A stretch of DNA of 64,000 nt from Psococerastis gibbosa (lineage: Eukaryota > Arthropoda > Insecta > Psocodea > Psocidae): contig OZ020492.1 in the NCBI GenBank assembly GCA_963971405.1, forward strand, positions 7,378,001 to 7,442,000, read 5' to 3'. The position numbers were made by a program, and so were the translations under genes. The notes below the pieces were generated by a model. The model worked only from the letters and a program-made list of their open reading frames with translations. It made no database searches and had not been told where the DNA came from. The number at the start of each line of letters is the position of its first letter. The stretch's first letter is position 1. Positions 53,651 to 64,000 of this stretch are shown in pieces.

Positions 53651-53934
53651 TAAATCCAACTAAGCGACAACGCACCTTCTTGCTTCTGTATTAGCACAAA
53701 TGCAGTAACAGTAAACGAAAACTAGAGAAAACTAGCCACAATAAATCTATAAAAATTCACTTTTTCTTCCACCTGTACTAATATAGTAATTAATAATTTG
53801 CAATGCTTAAAAACGGTTAAAATAATTTATAAATGAGTAAAAAATTGTAATTTCTTCCCAATCAATTTATTACAAACAATGTGAGGGCCGTCCACTGACT
53901 CCCACACTCTCTATATACGGCCTTGGCACGGATA

Positions 53935-54190
53935 AGGGCGACACCAGAGAGGGGCAGGGGGGGGGGGGTGACCATCTGTTGCCCCCCCCCCCCTACAGCC
54001 TGCTTTGGGAGCCCTCCCCCAACCTAGAGTTTTACATGACATACGGCAAAACATGCACTGTGTGATCTGAGAACAACTTATCTATTTGAAAATAGACTAA
54101 CTAAATAAAATTTACGAAATGACTTTTTAAGGGGGGTTAGGACCTACCTCCTGCCCCCCCCCCCCTTGTTGAAATCCTGATGTTACCCTT
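53935..54190. repeat. G/C-run palindromic block
   Basis: A G run at about 53959, a C run at about 53984, a second C run near 54155. CAGGGG facing CCCCTG suggests one or two short DNA elements, but no target duplication was found. Confidence 0.35.
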
Positions 54191-55240
54191 GGCTCGTCCA
54201 AAAGCTTTCAAAATGCACAATCAATTAAAAGGGTACTGTATGACAATGTGCCTCAGAGTACCGACGTGCGGCTTCTTTTTATGGAATCAGGTAAGCGGCG
54301 ATTTGAATTTAAAAGAAACCTTCCTAGGACCCTTCCTGATATCATTGACAGGCGCGGAGCAGCTAGAAACACGATACTCATCCAAACATGACATGACTAG
54401 CGGCCTAATGGTCCAAAAGGAAAGCAATTTCAGTATTAATATTATTATTGAAAAGCTATTACTGTCTTGCGCGGCTATGAATAAGGGTGGCTCCTTAAAT
54501 CTTCGGTGATGGTAGTGCTCTATATAGGAGAGATAAGTAATTCGATCGCACCTTAAATATCGTTGTGAATTCGATGCCACATCTCCCCTGACCAGCCATT
54601 GAAAAAACGTACCAAGTGACCCCAAAATTAAAAAAAAAAACTATTTTTGGCGTACTCCCAGCTCGATGAATCGTTGGGATACTAACATTGCTCCAAAGCT
54701 TAGCCATTTCCGATAGAGTTTTCCCACCATATTTTTTTAGCGAATTCAGTAAATTTATTCCAGTCAGTAATTTTGTGATTATAACCTCCATTTCCAAGTT
54801 TTTTTGACTGAAATTCTCCTATTTCTTTTCTTCTTTGCTGCCACTCCCATCCCGTATGTGAATATGAGAGGTTTTTTTATACAAACACAATACTGATCAC
54901 AACTCGTAATGGATTGAGCGATTTCCTATTGTTGCATCTATTTCCTTTGTGTATATCTTCTTCTTCTTCTTTGGCACTGCAGCTATGACCTCTCTCCAGA
55001 GGTCCCACTCTTTAGTCTTCTTCTGCTAAGTCGCTACTGACGTCTTCGACAGTTTACTTTACACCTGATGTCTCCATCAGTTCCGCCATAGGCAAGCCGC
55101 CTTCTGCCGTCCATTTTAGCCCTACATTTTATAGTTTGGAACTCGATGTCCGGCTCCACTGGACTTTTGCGAATCGTACGATGCCTTCTTTTCCCTCTGT
55201 CTTGACGTTGATTTTTCCTTTAAATACTAGTAGTATCGAG
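54191..55240. other. Unassigned frames; (CTT)n near 54957
   Basis: Overlapping frames of 100-112 aa on both strands at 54180-54797 are not recognised. The (CTT)n at 54957-54973 is a reverse (GAA)n tail, and the 250 bases to its right could be a minus-strand repeat Y relative. Weak. Confidence 0.3.
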
Positions 55241-57099
55241 GCATCAGCGGCAGTTATAACCCCAGCAGGTCCGTAACCAGTGTGCAGCCTCCCCCCCCCC
55301 CCGTTTTTTTGACTTTACACTAGATAAAATTGAGTTTTTCAGGCGTGTGACATGACAAAGGATCGCACCCCCCCGCCCCCGAAAAAATCTTGTGTACAGG
55401 CCTGTACCCATTCTTCGGCCCCTGTACACTTAGTGACAAGACATCGTCGAATTATTATTAATAAACCTCCGAGCCCTACTATCCAAAATCGGTAGCTACG
55501 AGATGTATTACCGTATGTCGATCAGGCTTTTAAATACTGGCTATCATTTTCGACCACCCCGGTTGAGAGATGCAATCTTGGCCTGACATAGAACATCGTA
55601 CCTCTTTGTCAACCGGGCAGCCTAGTGGGTGTGAACCCGGCCTCACTCATACATTATGGCCATCAATATTTAATATTATGGACACAATCAGACTGCTTTC
55701 GGTTGTCAATGTTTCAACTTGCCAAAGAGACTGCCGCACCCATCGTCTTCTACCTGCGTGGTATTTTGTTTTTCGTGGGACATCGACTTGGCCCATCGGA
55801 GATGGCAGCTCGGCGCATTGCTCCTCGATTTCTCCACTTAGGCTCTTAAAGGTTAGGAAACCTATCCTAAAATACAATCAATATATTCTTTTTTTTCAAG
55901 TTGAACATTTCTTATGGGAAAAGTCCTTGTCTGTTACTTGTTCAATTTTTGGTCAACTTTAATTTTTAAGCTTAACACTCCTGCCTCTCATAAACACCCT
56001 CCCAGAACAGTAATTAGTTTTTAAAAAAAACATCGATTTATCGATTTATAAACCTGTAAGTATTCCTACACCCTGCCCCCCCCCCCCCCCTCTGCATCGG
56101 ACCATGATTCTCACACCAATAATATGAATAGCCTAGCAATGCCTCAGCCCTATATCTGGTACAATCAAGCTATGGTCTTCAATAGCCCCTCAAAAAATTA
56201 CCAGCAACACCTCCCATTTCTAATACACAGGTATGATTTATTAGAACCCGCACAAAGCGAGTAGAGGATTGAATCGACAGAATAATATTAGAACAAAGAA
56301 AAACAAAAAAAACGTTGCTTCATTTGGAACAACTGTGAATAGTTTCAATGGTGGCTTCTATACAGTCAATAGACAGTGATGAATTATTTGATATTTTTCG
56401 TTGGGTATAAAGAGTTTTCTATACTAATGGCCTGTTTCGGTAGCTATATCAAAAGAAGTTGATTGCACTGGGTGACCTTTAAGGTTTAAGTCACCCATTC
56501 AATTGGTATACTGGGCAAAAGGATGAGTCATTAATCGATCGCCATTAATATTAACGTATTCAGGCTGAAGTCTGAAACCCTATTAGACTATTTAGCGAGA
56601 ACTTTGGTCATCATCTATTATGTGTAAACAATTAATTATATGATTTTGAAGAATGTGAAGAATTTATTTATTTATTTATTTATTTCCCATTTCTAAAACA
56701 CATTGCTTCTTATCGGTACTCGACTTGCATATTATTATTATTATTATTATTATTCTCCTTCTTCTTCTTCTTCGTTTGCCAGTTGCTCTCGCTTTCCAGG
56801 CATCTTTGGTCATTTGCATGAAAAAATTAGAATGCATCGATGGCCTCAATGACTGTGCACATGATGGTCTGATGGAATTTGGTAATTGTGCGGTTATTTA
56901 GTTGCTGGAGAAAGTAGTGGTTAACGATCTGGACTTTCAAGAAGGATTCTGTCATCTATTCACCTCTTTCTAATTAGAAATAATTATTCATGAGATAGGC
57001 TGAAGTTCCATAGATGAACCCACACACTCACAAAAATATTGTGCACACGACAGTGACTGTGTTATTAATGAATTCACACCCTGAAGTGGTTTGTACAGA
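55241..57099. other. Unassigned DNA
   Basis: Mirrored C runs at 55290 and 55368. A 130-aa plus frame at 55570-55962 overlaps two others and is not recognised. (ATTT)n at 56660-56683 and (ATT)n then (CTT)n at 56731-56772. Confidence 0.35.
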
Positions 57100-57243
57100 A
57101 ATCAACAAACAGTCAGGCCGACATTTCGTAAAAAGAAAACACTTATGTGGGTTCCTGGGACCTAAAAACATGTAAATGCACTGAAATCTCGACATTTCGA
57201 CCATCACAAAGCTTTTGCTATACCATGTATAAATAGGACAGAA
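57100..57243 (-). mobile_element. Repeat E, left-end fragment
   Basis: GGTTCCTGGGACCTAAAAAC, CTGAAATCTCGACATTTCGA, CCATCACAAAGCTTTTGCTA, ATGTATAAATAGGACAG. Equivalent to the first 140 bases of E on the minus strand. Confidence 0.75.
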
Positions 57244-57403
57244 AAAAATAACAGGCTTACAGAAAAACCACAATAGTCTGCTATAATATACGATACACGA
57301 TACAATACTTATTTGTCTGAACATTACTACATATATCTGATTATGCAACTGTGTCATTTTCAGAAATAATAATTAGTTTATTGTACCGTGGCATCCGATG
57401 TAG

Positions 57404-57841
57404 CAGGGACGCCGAGCTTTAAAAATTCTGGGGGGGGGGCAAGAATTCGGCCGGTACTCTGGAAATTATTATGAAAATGCGTTGGTAAACTTACTTAAAA
57501 TAACAATAATGCAGAAAACGTTGACCGATTTACACTCGTATCGCTCTTTCTATACAAAATTATTGACTAAAGCCTTTATATCAAAGTTTTGTGCCTCTTC
57601 ATTGTGAATGCTCATGATTGCCATGGCATTAAGTATCTCTGCGTCTACGCGTGGTCGCATGAAACTATATAAATAAATGAACTGCACTAAGAGCTCTTCG
57701 TTTCTGGGGGGGGGGGGGGGGGGCGCTGAAACAAAACTACATGGAGCGTTAGACTATACCATATTGTATAGGACAGACACTTAAGCTAAAAAAGAAAATA
57801 TCTGAGCTCCCCAGAAAATTTTAAAGCCAGCACCAATACCA
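57404..57841. mobile_element. Inverted-end element with G runs
   Basis: Left GACGCCGAGCTTTAAAAATT then CTGGGGGG; right, reversed, GGTGCTGGCTTTAAAATTTT then CTGGGG. A second G run is at about 57706. The design copies the 51461 element (terminus, TTTCTGGGG, G run). Target duplication not resolved. Confidence 0.5.
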
Positions 57842-57849
57842 TGAGCCTC

Positions 57850-57990
57850 TAAACGTCATGCGATCGGAGACGTGTCGTAATTCAACACGGGTACTAACCT
57901 ACAGAGGCAACTGAAGAGGTCAATCAACGCGCGCGTCAGCGCGCGATCAAGTTCCATATCAGATACATTTGCTAAATTATTCGCATGCGA
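57850..57990 (+). mobile_element. SINE-K, copy with a CG-rich palindromic insert
   Basis: CATGCGATCGGAGACGTGTC, GTAATTCAACACGGGTACTA, CAACTGAAGAGGTCAATC, then GCGCGCGTCAGCGCGC, then a worn 3' end with GATACATTTGCTAAATT. Confidence 0.7.
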
Positions 57991-58444
57991 TGAACCTTTA
58001 CACACACAAAAAATGAACGAGGTAAAATAAATTGTATGTTTTGAGATACCTCGTGTGTTGATCCGAGGTAAATTATAGAAAATGCGACGTAGGAAAGAAG
58101 CGATTAGTACAAGAGAAGTACTCGTAACGTCAAAATATGTCTAATGGTTTTCTAATGACAATAACAGATGCTCTGTGTTTCCCCTTCTTCTGCAATAATT
58201 TTACACTGCTTTCCGTGCATTACGAATAGGTATACTGCTACGATAAATTTGCAACTGTATGTTATGACATCAGCGGTAAAACTATGTATCTTTTTGTATA
58301 TTTATTTTTTTAATTGCCCAGCCGAATTGAAAAATGGAAAATATATATTTTATCCCCTTAATTTCTGCCATTGGTCACACCTTGTGGAAACTCATTGATT
58401 CCTGTAAAGGACATTTTAAGAGGGTGCATACAATGAACAGATAC

Positions 58445-58597
58445 AGGTTACAGGCAGGGGGGTAGCTCCAAATTTAGTAAATCTATTGTAAGTTAATTTA
58501 TCACTCTCTGATTTAATCGATACTGCATATGTTATTTCTATTTTGACCCACAACTATTCCCCCACCCCGAAAAAAAATTGGCTGAATCCGCCCCTGG
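58445..58597. mobile_element. Repeat S (hAT-like), short copy
   Basis: GGCAGGGGGGTAGCTCCAAA, TTTAGTAAATCTATTG, TTTAATCGATACTGCATATG, TTCTATTTTGACCCACAAC and GGCTGAATCCGCCCCTGG. It sits against repeat C, copy 5. Confidence 0.65.
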
Positions 58598-58704
58598 CGC
58601 ATACCAGTTTGCCAATGACCAAAAATGCATGTCGAAACAATATAAATAATGTTCAAAATTTGTGTAGTCGTTCATGTTGGACAAGGGACCAATGGGCCAG
58701 ATTC
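58597..58704 (+). repeat. Repeat C, copy 5 (partial)
   Basis: GCATACCAGTTTGCCAATGA, CCAAAAATGCATGTCGAAAC, AATATAAATAATGTTC, GACAAGGGACCAATGGGCC. The left half is missing and repeat S abuts the break. Confidence 0.75.
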
Positions 58705-58747
58705 AACAAAAAAATAATAAATAAATTAAATAATTTAATTTAAATTA

Positions 58748-58880
58748 ATTAATAATAATAATAATAATAATACTTTATTCTTCCAAACATGTACATTTTT
58801 TACCATAATCAATAATCAATATAATCATACAATATGCAGTACATTTGTGATACAAAAAATAAAGTTACAAAATTTATACT
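58748..58880 (-). mobile_element. Repeat W, copy 2, (AAT)n
   Basis: (AAT)n at 58750-58771, then ACTTTATTCTTCC and CATACAATATGCAGTACATT followed by TGTGATACAAAAA. Reads as the 3' end of a minus-strand retroelement. Confidence 0.5.
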
Positions 58881-60024
58881 ACTATTTATATGAAAATAAA
58901 ATACAAATTATAAGATTTAAAAGCTGAAACATTTATTTTAGGTACTTGTTCAGTGCTGTGAATTAATGGTGAAAATGAAAATGAATATGAAAAATTCATA
59001 AAAATGGGTTAAAAATTAGGTTAATTGTACCGCCCAAATTTCACCCAAATGTAAAATGAGGTAATTTTCTTTCTTTCTTACTTCCTTTACTTTGTATAAA
59101 CACTAGACAAATCAGCAGAAATTTTTGGAAAATCCATTCTAGTTTCCAGTTCTGTGATTAGGTAAAACTAGGAGTAAGGGATATCTTGGAAGATATTTTA
59201 TGATATCTCGAATGAGTAACTTTGTTCCTAAGATATTTGCATCCGCAACTCAAACAACTCCGCTCAACTTAAATTAAAGGAATAAAGGGCTCCTATATGA
59301 ATTAACCGGATGAGCACAAATAATAAACTAAATCCGATAAATTATGGGGGGGGGGCGTTATTTGGTGAAATAATTAATGCTTGTATGGTGTGAAGTAACT
59401 GTCTTAGAGCACCAGGGCAATTTCATGTAAGAACACCATCTCATAGGGAAGCACTATTGTGAATTTGAGGGGGACTGTAGAACCATAAGTTGTGGTTACG
59501 TCCTACTTATTAGTCATTCGAGACGTGGTCTTGTTAGAACTCAAGTTCGGTGTAAAACAAGCCTGTCGGCGAGTATAGAATTCTGTACCATTAGAACGAA
59601 AGGGACAGTGGAGAGTTAAAAATCGAAACAATTTTTGTTTCTACTGGAAGGTTCATTTTTTAAAGAAAGGGCAAAGTAGAACAGAAAGTAAACTAATGAG
59701 ACATTTGCGAAGTTGCGAAGGGTTACTTGATGGGGCTTGACAGGCAAAGGGTGTTTTTTTTTTTTTTTTAATTCTAGAGGCATCCCTAACGTTTAAGAGA
59801 TATTGCCCATACAAATAAATAATGACCCCCTTTTTTGCTTTTATTCCCGAATCGGATGTGATACTAGATAAATATTATATCAAGCTTTTAAGAAATGATG
59901 CCTACGGATATTTTTTTGAGTAAAAAGGACTGAGTTTGAAAACCCAATGAATGGTATCGGTATATAATTAAGAAGGGTACGCACAGTTAGACAATGGGCT
60001 AATGGTCTTAATGTGAACTACGTT
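58881..60024. other. No recognisable feature
   Basis: A G run near 59346 and a T run near 59754. No gene seen. Confidence 0.4.
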
Positions 60025-60110
60025 TCAGCAACAGCTGCGATCGGCGTTTTCAGTGGCACCACGTTGTCTTCGAAAATTGTATCTCAGAAGCTCAGGAGCA
60101 ACTATTTAAT
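60025..60110 (-). repeat. Repeat D, diverged copy 4
   Basis: GTTTCAGCAACAGCTGCGAT, GTTTTCAGTGGCACC and AATTGTATCTCAGAAGCTCA align with 19655-19750. The core positions differ. Confidence 0.55.
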
Positions 60111-60527
60111 GGTAAAATCATGAATATCGTAAATAAAAAAAGGTCGAATAGTACATTTTGTACCTATAAAAGTAAGACAGCAACGTTCACCTACTACATT
60201 GATAACGCGACCTACGAGGTTAATAAAATCTTAAAATATGAAATAAAAAGTATAAATAATAGGTATAAATTTATAGGGTATATAAAAAATTAACACATTG
60301 AAGCCTGATTGATTCTTTTTGGCCCATCTCCATTAACAGGTTGATGCTAATTGCATGGCACTGGCTATCATTTCAATCGAACTCGCCAGCTGTTTGATGA
60401 AGGCCAACCTAGGGCGCATTTTTATTAGCCTTATTTTAATATGTTGATATATTTGACTGTTCATTGTAATGAATGAATATTTCAAGTATATATTATCAAA
60501 CAATATTTGAAACAAAAATTGAACGGT

Positions 60528-60715
60528 TTCCCACCTGCACCGCATCGGGGTCCTTGCTTCGGACATCAGCCCCCTGAAGGCGAAATTAATGCAGAGCATC
60601 TACCCGAGTTCCCAGCCCTGGAAAAAGAACGAGAAGACCAAACGGATGGCATCTTCCGGGAGACAACATGGAGATACTGGTCAGCAAGTCACCAAAAGGC
60701 TGACCTGCCAAGGGT
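60528..60715 (+). repeat. Possible repeat Y relative
   Basis: TTTCCCACCTGCACCGCATC and TGCCAAGGGTGGGCGTTATA recall the start and end of repeat Y; the middle does not align. Confidence 0.35.
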
Positions 60716-60822
60716 GGGCGTTATAGAGTTATGTATCTGGTAAAAAGTGAATAGAGCACTCAGTGTTGGACTCCATACTTTGGGCGAAATTGAAAATATT
60801 GAGCTAAGCAAAAAAACTATAT

Positions 60823-60936
60823 CATGGGGGTTCAACCCCCCCCCCCCCCCCCCCCCGTCCCGCCCGAAATGAAATGGCTAGACACAATAACCACTATGTA
60901 ATATACAATTAAATTTCGGAAACCCCCCGGCCTTGA
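60823..60936 (+). mobile_element. Repeat P (hAT-like), copy 3
   Basis: GGGGGTTCAAC, an 18-base C run, GAAATGAAATGGCTAGACAC, AACCACTATGTAATATACAA and CCCCCCGGCCTTG. Both ends are shortened. Confidence 0.65.
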
Positions 60937-61717
60937 ACGTACCCGTTAGAGGTTAAATAAATAATCATTTGTTTGCAAACAGACCTAAAAGTCCAGTAAA
61001 ATGGAAATCTTATACAGAGTATTGAGTTCAATTTAGATTCCTTCATGTTATAAATTTTGTTTTATTAAGTTACGTAAAATATACATGAGACAGTGATCAT
61101 CAAACTATTGAGACAGAACATCCTGCTGCCCATAGATTTGTAGACAATAAGAATCCCATGTAAAAATTGAGAAACATAAGAAGAATGAAATAGAAAGTAG
61201 TAAAATGAAAAGTAATTTTCAATCGGCTATATGGATTTATGTATTATTAGTAAATATTGTAATTAAGTAAAAGTAGTAGTAGTAATAACTATTAACTGGC
61301 CAAAAATATTACCTTTCATGTCGATTTTGACCTTTCGATTCTATATCAACTGGACAGTGGCCCAAGCGTTAATGTTATTTTATTAAATTTAATTAGGGTC
61401 TTCACAATGTCAGTGTTATCAAGTTAACTAGTTAGAAGTGTTATCCAAGTTAACCCACAATCATGAGTGGACCTCGGGGTGAGTTATGAGTCCTTCTATC
61501 TTCCCTTGGATTGGTACATGCAGAAGGGGAAGCGAAGCAAATATAGAGCAAGGTCCACCGATCTGAGAAAACTTGAAAATGATCGAATTCCCACAAGATC
61601 CCAGCCCTTTAGGCCTATTCAGGAATATAGCGGTAGTAAATAATACACAGGGGGCACAAGGCCACAATGTACTCAAATGTACTGGAGAGTGAATTTTCCA
61701 TAATTTCCTCCATAAAG
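60937..61717. other. No recognisable feature
   Basis: The 92-aa reverse frame at 61461-61739 runs into repeat E and is not recognised. Confidence 0.4.
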
Positions 61718-61930
61718 GATTTTTTTTGCACAAAACCAAATATTTGTTGGTATAGCACCCTGTTCAGTTTTGTTACTTTATTTAACAACTAAAATACACC
61801 TGAAGGTAGCAATCATCAAAATATCAAAAATCAATATCAAAAATATATTTTTTAAATCAGTTGAATCTCGGAATCGAACATTTTAACCATCACAAAGCTC
61901 TCCTTATACTACGTGTAAATTGGAGAGCAA
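61718..61930 (-). mobile_element. Repeat E, internally deleted copy
   Basis: TTTTTTGCACAAAACCAAAT, GTTACTTTATTTAACAACTA, ACACCTGAAGGTAGCAATCA and then AATCTCGGAATCGAACATTT, CCTTATACTACGTGTAAATT. About 400 bases of the middle are missing compared with 23390-24150. Confidence 0.75.
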
Positions 61931-62726
61931 AAAAAAAAACATTGGGCATGGAATCGACCATAAATTTACTCCAGGCTTGAGCAAGGAAGAAATTTGTACT
62001 CGTGAACAATATCAAAGAAAACATCCTGAATAAATGCCTAGCAGTGCTGATGTTTGAAATGCTAAGCCTTAAAATGTTTGGGGATTTGCAGTGGAAGGAA
62101 AGCTCTTTGGACTGATTTATATCGTTTGGGGATCGAAAGATCTTTATATATAAAAAAACACAGAATTTTGGGAAGCGAATATATAGGAAAGACTGCGGGG
62201 AAATCCAATGTGAAAAAGATACAAAAACCGTTTGATTTACTCCGCGATAATGGCCGTGAGTAGTGTCCCGACGCTTTGAAATGATTTAGTACGGCGGTTC
62301 AGCCAATGGCGTACAGCCCAGTGAGATCCTTTTTGTTCTTCTTTCTATGGCGTGACATGAGTCGCAGCCCGAGCACGTGACGCTCTTCAGACATTAATCT
62401 ATTGATTTTTTATGCCACAAAGAGGATGAGTCGCAGGTGAAAAGGTTTGGACTTGTTATACTCGTCGAATGCTAAGTGAAATGACTCAAACATTAACCGT
62501 GGGAACTTTAGGGGGAAACCTATTGAAAATATACTCGATAAATGGACACTAAACCACTCCTACCAATATGACAGTTTTGGAATAAAATGTGTTACTATGT
62601 TACTTGATTATGGAACGGGCGGTAGCTATCGCGAGGATTTGTACCTATAATTTAATTTATTTATTGTTACTTTTTTGTTCACCTCCCAAATACTAAAAAA
62701 AGTGGCCACAAAATTATCATAGTTTT
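61931..62726. other. No recognisable feature
   Basis: The 61-aa frame at 62078-62263 is not recognised. Confidence 0.4.
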
Positions 62727-62905
62727 GCCTGTTTCATTGCGCGAATGGTAATCGTGCCTCATTGTCACTTGTAGCAGGTGTTGGGGTTCACAACAAGGAC
62801 GAGTATCAGAACCAATGAAAAAAAACGCAGGCGAAACATCAATGGGGTTGTTGGCTGAGCAAGGTTCAATGGGCTGATGCAAAATAAGCCTACATCCATA
62901 ACGTA
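62727..62905 (+). repeat. Repeat C, copy 6
   Basis: TTGCCTGTTTCATTGCGCGA, ATGGTAATCGTGCCTC, GTAGCAGGTGTTGGGGTTCA, ACGCAGGCGAAACATCAATG, GGGTTGTTGGCTGAGCAAGG and CAATGGGCTGATGCAAAATA. Confidence 0.7.
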
Positions 62906-62997
62906 GAATTTCAAACTGTATCCAAACTATTTCAATTAAGCCTTAAGCTAATTTTTTTTTATTATTTTCGATTAGGCAATGTCGGAATCTTAATAAG

Positions 62998-63070
62998 AAA
63001 TTGAGAAGGCGTGTTTCGAACCCAAGACTGTCAAATTTCCCTACCCCTTCGCGATGTTGCCAACAGCATA
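62998..63070 (-). mobile_element. tRNA-like relic
   Basis: On the minus strand TTGGCAACATCGCGAAGGGG, then GGGTTCGAAAC about 25 bases later. Fits loosely with A and B boxes. Single occurrence. Confidence 0.25.
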
Positions 63071-63409
63071 TAATTAAGAATAGAAATCGACAGACAATGA
63101 TTAGGAATAGAGATGAAGTTTGATAGTAATCTTAGATGGATGTTTTATCTACGCTTAATTCGCGAGTAGGGGGGTTTTGTAAGCCTTTTCGAAACAGACG
63201 TCACTCACTCACATTTATAATTACTAGTTGGTGCTGTCTTGCATTTAAATCCTTCATCGATTGTACAATGCCCTGACACGCCCTCTGTTATGTCGGAATC
63301 AGGATATATTTTGTCTTCTATGGATTTATCTTCCTTGAAGCACAACTGGATTTACTGAATATGCTTTTGACTATAGGACCCCACAAATAGCGCTCCTTGC
63401 AGAAATTAT

Positions 63410-64000
63410 TGCTTTCCAATTTATACGTAGTATAAGGAAAGCTTTGTGACGGTCGAAATTTTTGATTCCGAGATTTCAATGGATTTACACGTTTTGAGAT
63501 CCCAGGAACCAAAAAAAGTGGTTTTTACTAAATGTCTGTCTGTCGCTCTGTCTGTCGCTCTGTCGCTCTGTCTGTCGCTCTGTCGCTCTGTCTGTCGCTC
63601 TGTCGCTCTGTCTGTCTGTCTGTTCATCGATTTCCAGGCTAACTACTCGGTCGATTTAAATGAAATTTGGCATGTAGGCTTATAAAACTCATACCTCGAG
63701 ACAATTTTTTTTTTTTTTTTTGGCGAACTTAATTTGGGGGGTTTTTTTTTCTCAAAAAACGATTTCTTTTAAATTCACATATATTGTAGTCATTATTAAT
63801 GTTAATAAAATGCGGGGGGTCGCTTGTCCCTTGATAGTTTGCTTCTGAGGGTAAAAAAAATAAAAATATTTAAATTTGAGTGAAAAATGACTAAAAAATC
63901 ATTTCTCTGCGAAATCTTTCTATTTATGATTTCTAACTTCAAGCATGTTTTAGGTGTTTAATTGAGTAATGAAACCGGATAGTTTGGTTTTCCAAGAAAC
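63410..64000 (+). mobile_element. Repeat E, copy running off the right edge
   Basis: TTGCTTTCCAATTTATACGT, AGTATAAGGAAAGCTTTGTG, GATTCCGAGATTTCAATGGA, the CTGTC array, CTACTCGGTCGATTTAAATG, ATATTGTAGTCATTATTAAT. Collinear with 11674 onward to the last base. Confidence 0.88.
63534..63624 (+). repeat. 12/20-bp minisatellite within repeat E
   Basis: Units of CTGTCTGTCGCT and CTGTCGCT alternate, grown from the shorter (CTGT) run found in other copies. The repeat makes Ser-Val-Cys-Leu peptides in one frame, which are not genes. Confidence 0.92.

Noticed and set aside
54495-54797. Reverse frame with a helix-turn-helix-like stretch (KTLSEMAKLWSNVSIPTIHR)
   Set aside because: Suggestive of a transposase DNA-binding domain, but it is isolated, has no inverted ends or catalytic part nearby, and the match is by eye only.
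63534-63624. CRISPR-like array
   Set aside because: Units are 8-12 bp without spacers; a eukaryotic minisatellite.
63421-63685. Frames rich in repeated Ser-Val-Cys-Leu or Thr-Asp-Arg units on both strands
   Set aside because: They are translations of the CTGT/CGCT minisatellite in repeat E. The same frame start (TVEIFDSEIS) occurs in the E copy at 23932-24114, so it is repeat DNA, not a gene.

Overview
The window reads as gene-poor animal DNA. I found no convincing host protein-coding gene, rRNA, functional tRNA or CRISPR array. The sequence is AT-rich, and stop codons interrupt every long frame. Most of it is small non-autonomous transposable elements and their remains. SINEs with RNA polymerase III boxes, a SINE with a 5S-rRNA-like head, many short terminal-inverted-repeat DNA elements, long poly-G/poly-C runs and a RTE/Jockey-type LINE 3' end suggest an invertebrate, probably an arthropod with a large repeat-filled genome. 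The arthropod call is an inference. Family letters (SINE-T, SINE-5S, SINE-K, SINE-J, SINE-N; repeats C, D, E, P, Q, R, S, W, Y, Z; MITE-1 to MITE-4) are local names; I could not search a repeat library.

Layout. 0-10 kb: repeat R, a three-unit tandem repeat, two SINE-T copies, repeat C, then a stack of nested insertions at 6.9-8.7 kb (SINE-T holds a hAT-like element that holds a SINE-5S, and a second hAT-like element sits in the same SINE's tail). 9.8-13.3 kb: a LINE 3' end, two adjacent hairpin MITEs, a full repeat E, repeats D and P, and a SINE-T. 13.8-17.1 kb: a SINE tail, repeat C carrying a SINE-K, and a TTAA-flanked MITE. 19.6-25.3 kb: repeat D pair, SINE-5S with perfect target duplications, repeat C split by repeat E, a fresh 190-bp tandem duplication and a hAT-like element. 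26.7-36.2 kb: many SINE-T copies, SINE-5S, MITE-1 and MITE-3, and a tandem duplication in which only one unit carries a SINE. 37-44.7 kb: an LTR-like fossil candidate, GAA-tailed repeats, more SINEs. 44.7-64 kb: sparser, with S, P, C, D and E repeats, hAT-like elements and a truncated SINE-5S; a repeat E copy runs off the right edge.

Nothing works together as a pathway. What the window records is transposition history. At least 15 SINE-T pieces, 7 SINE-5S pieces and more than ten elements with inverted ends lie in 64 kb. Several cases of one element inside another give relative ages. Three SINE tails share a hairpin design, which suggests a common LINE partner. The LINE 3' end is the only recognisable protein sequence, and one in-frame stop interrupts it.
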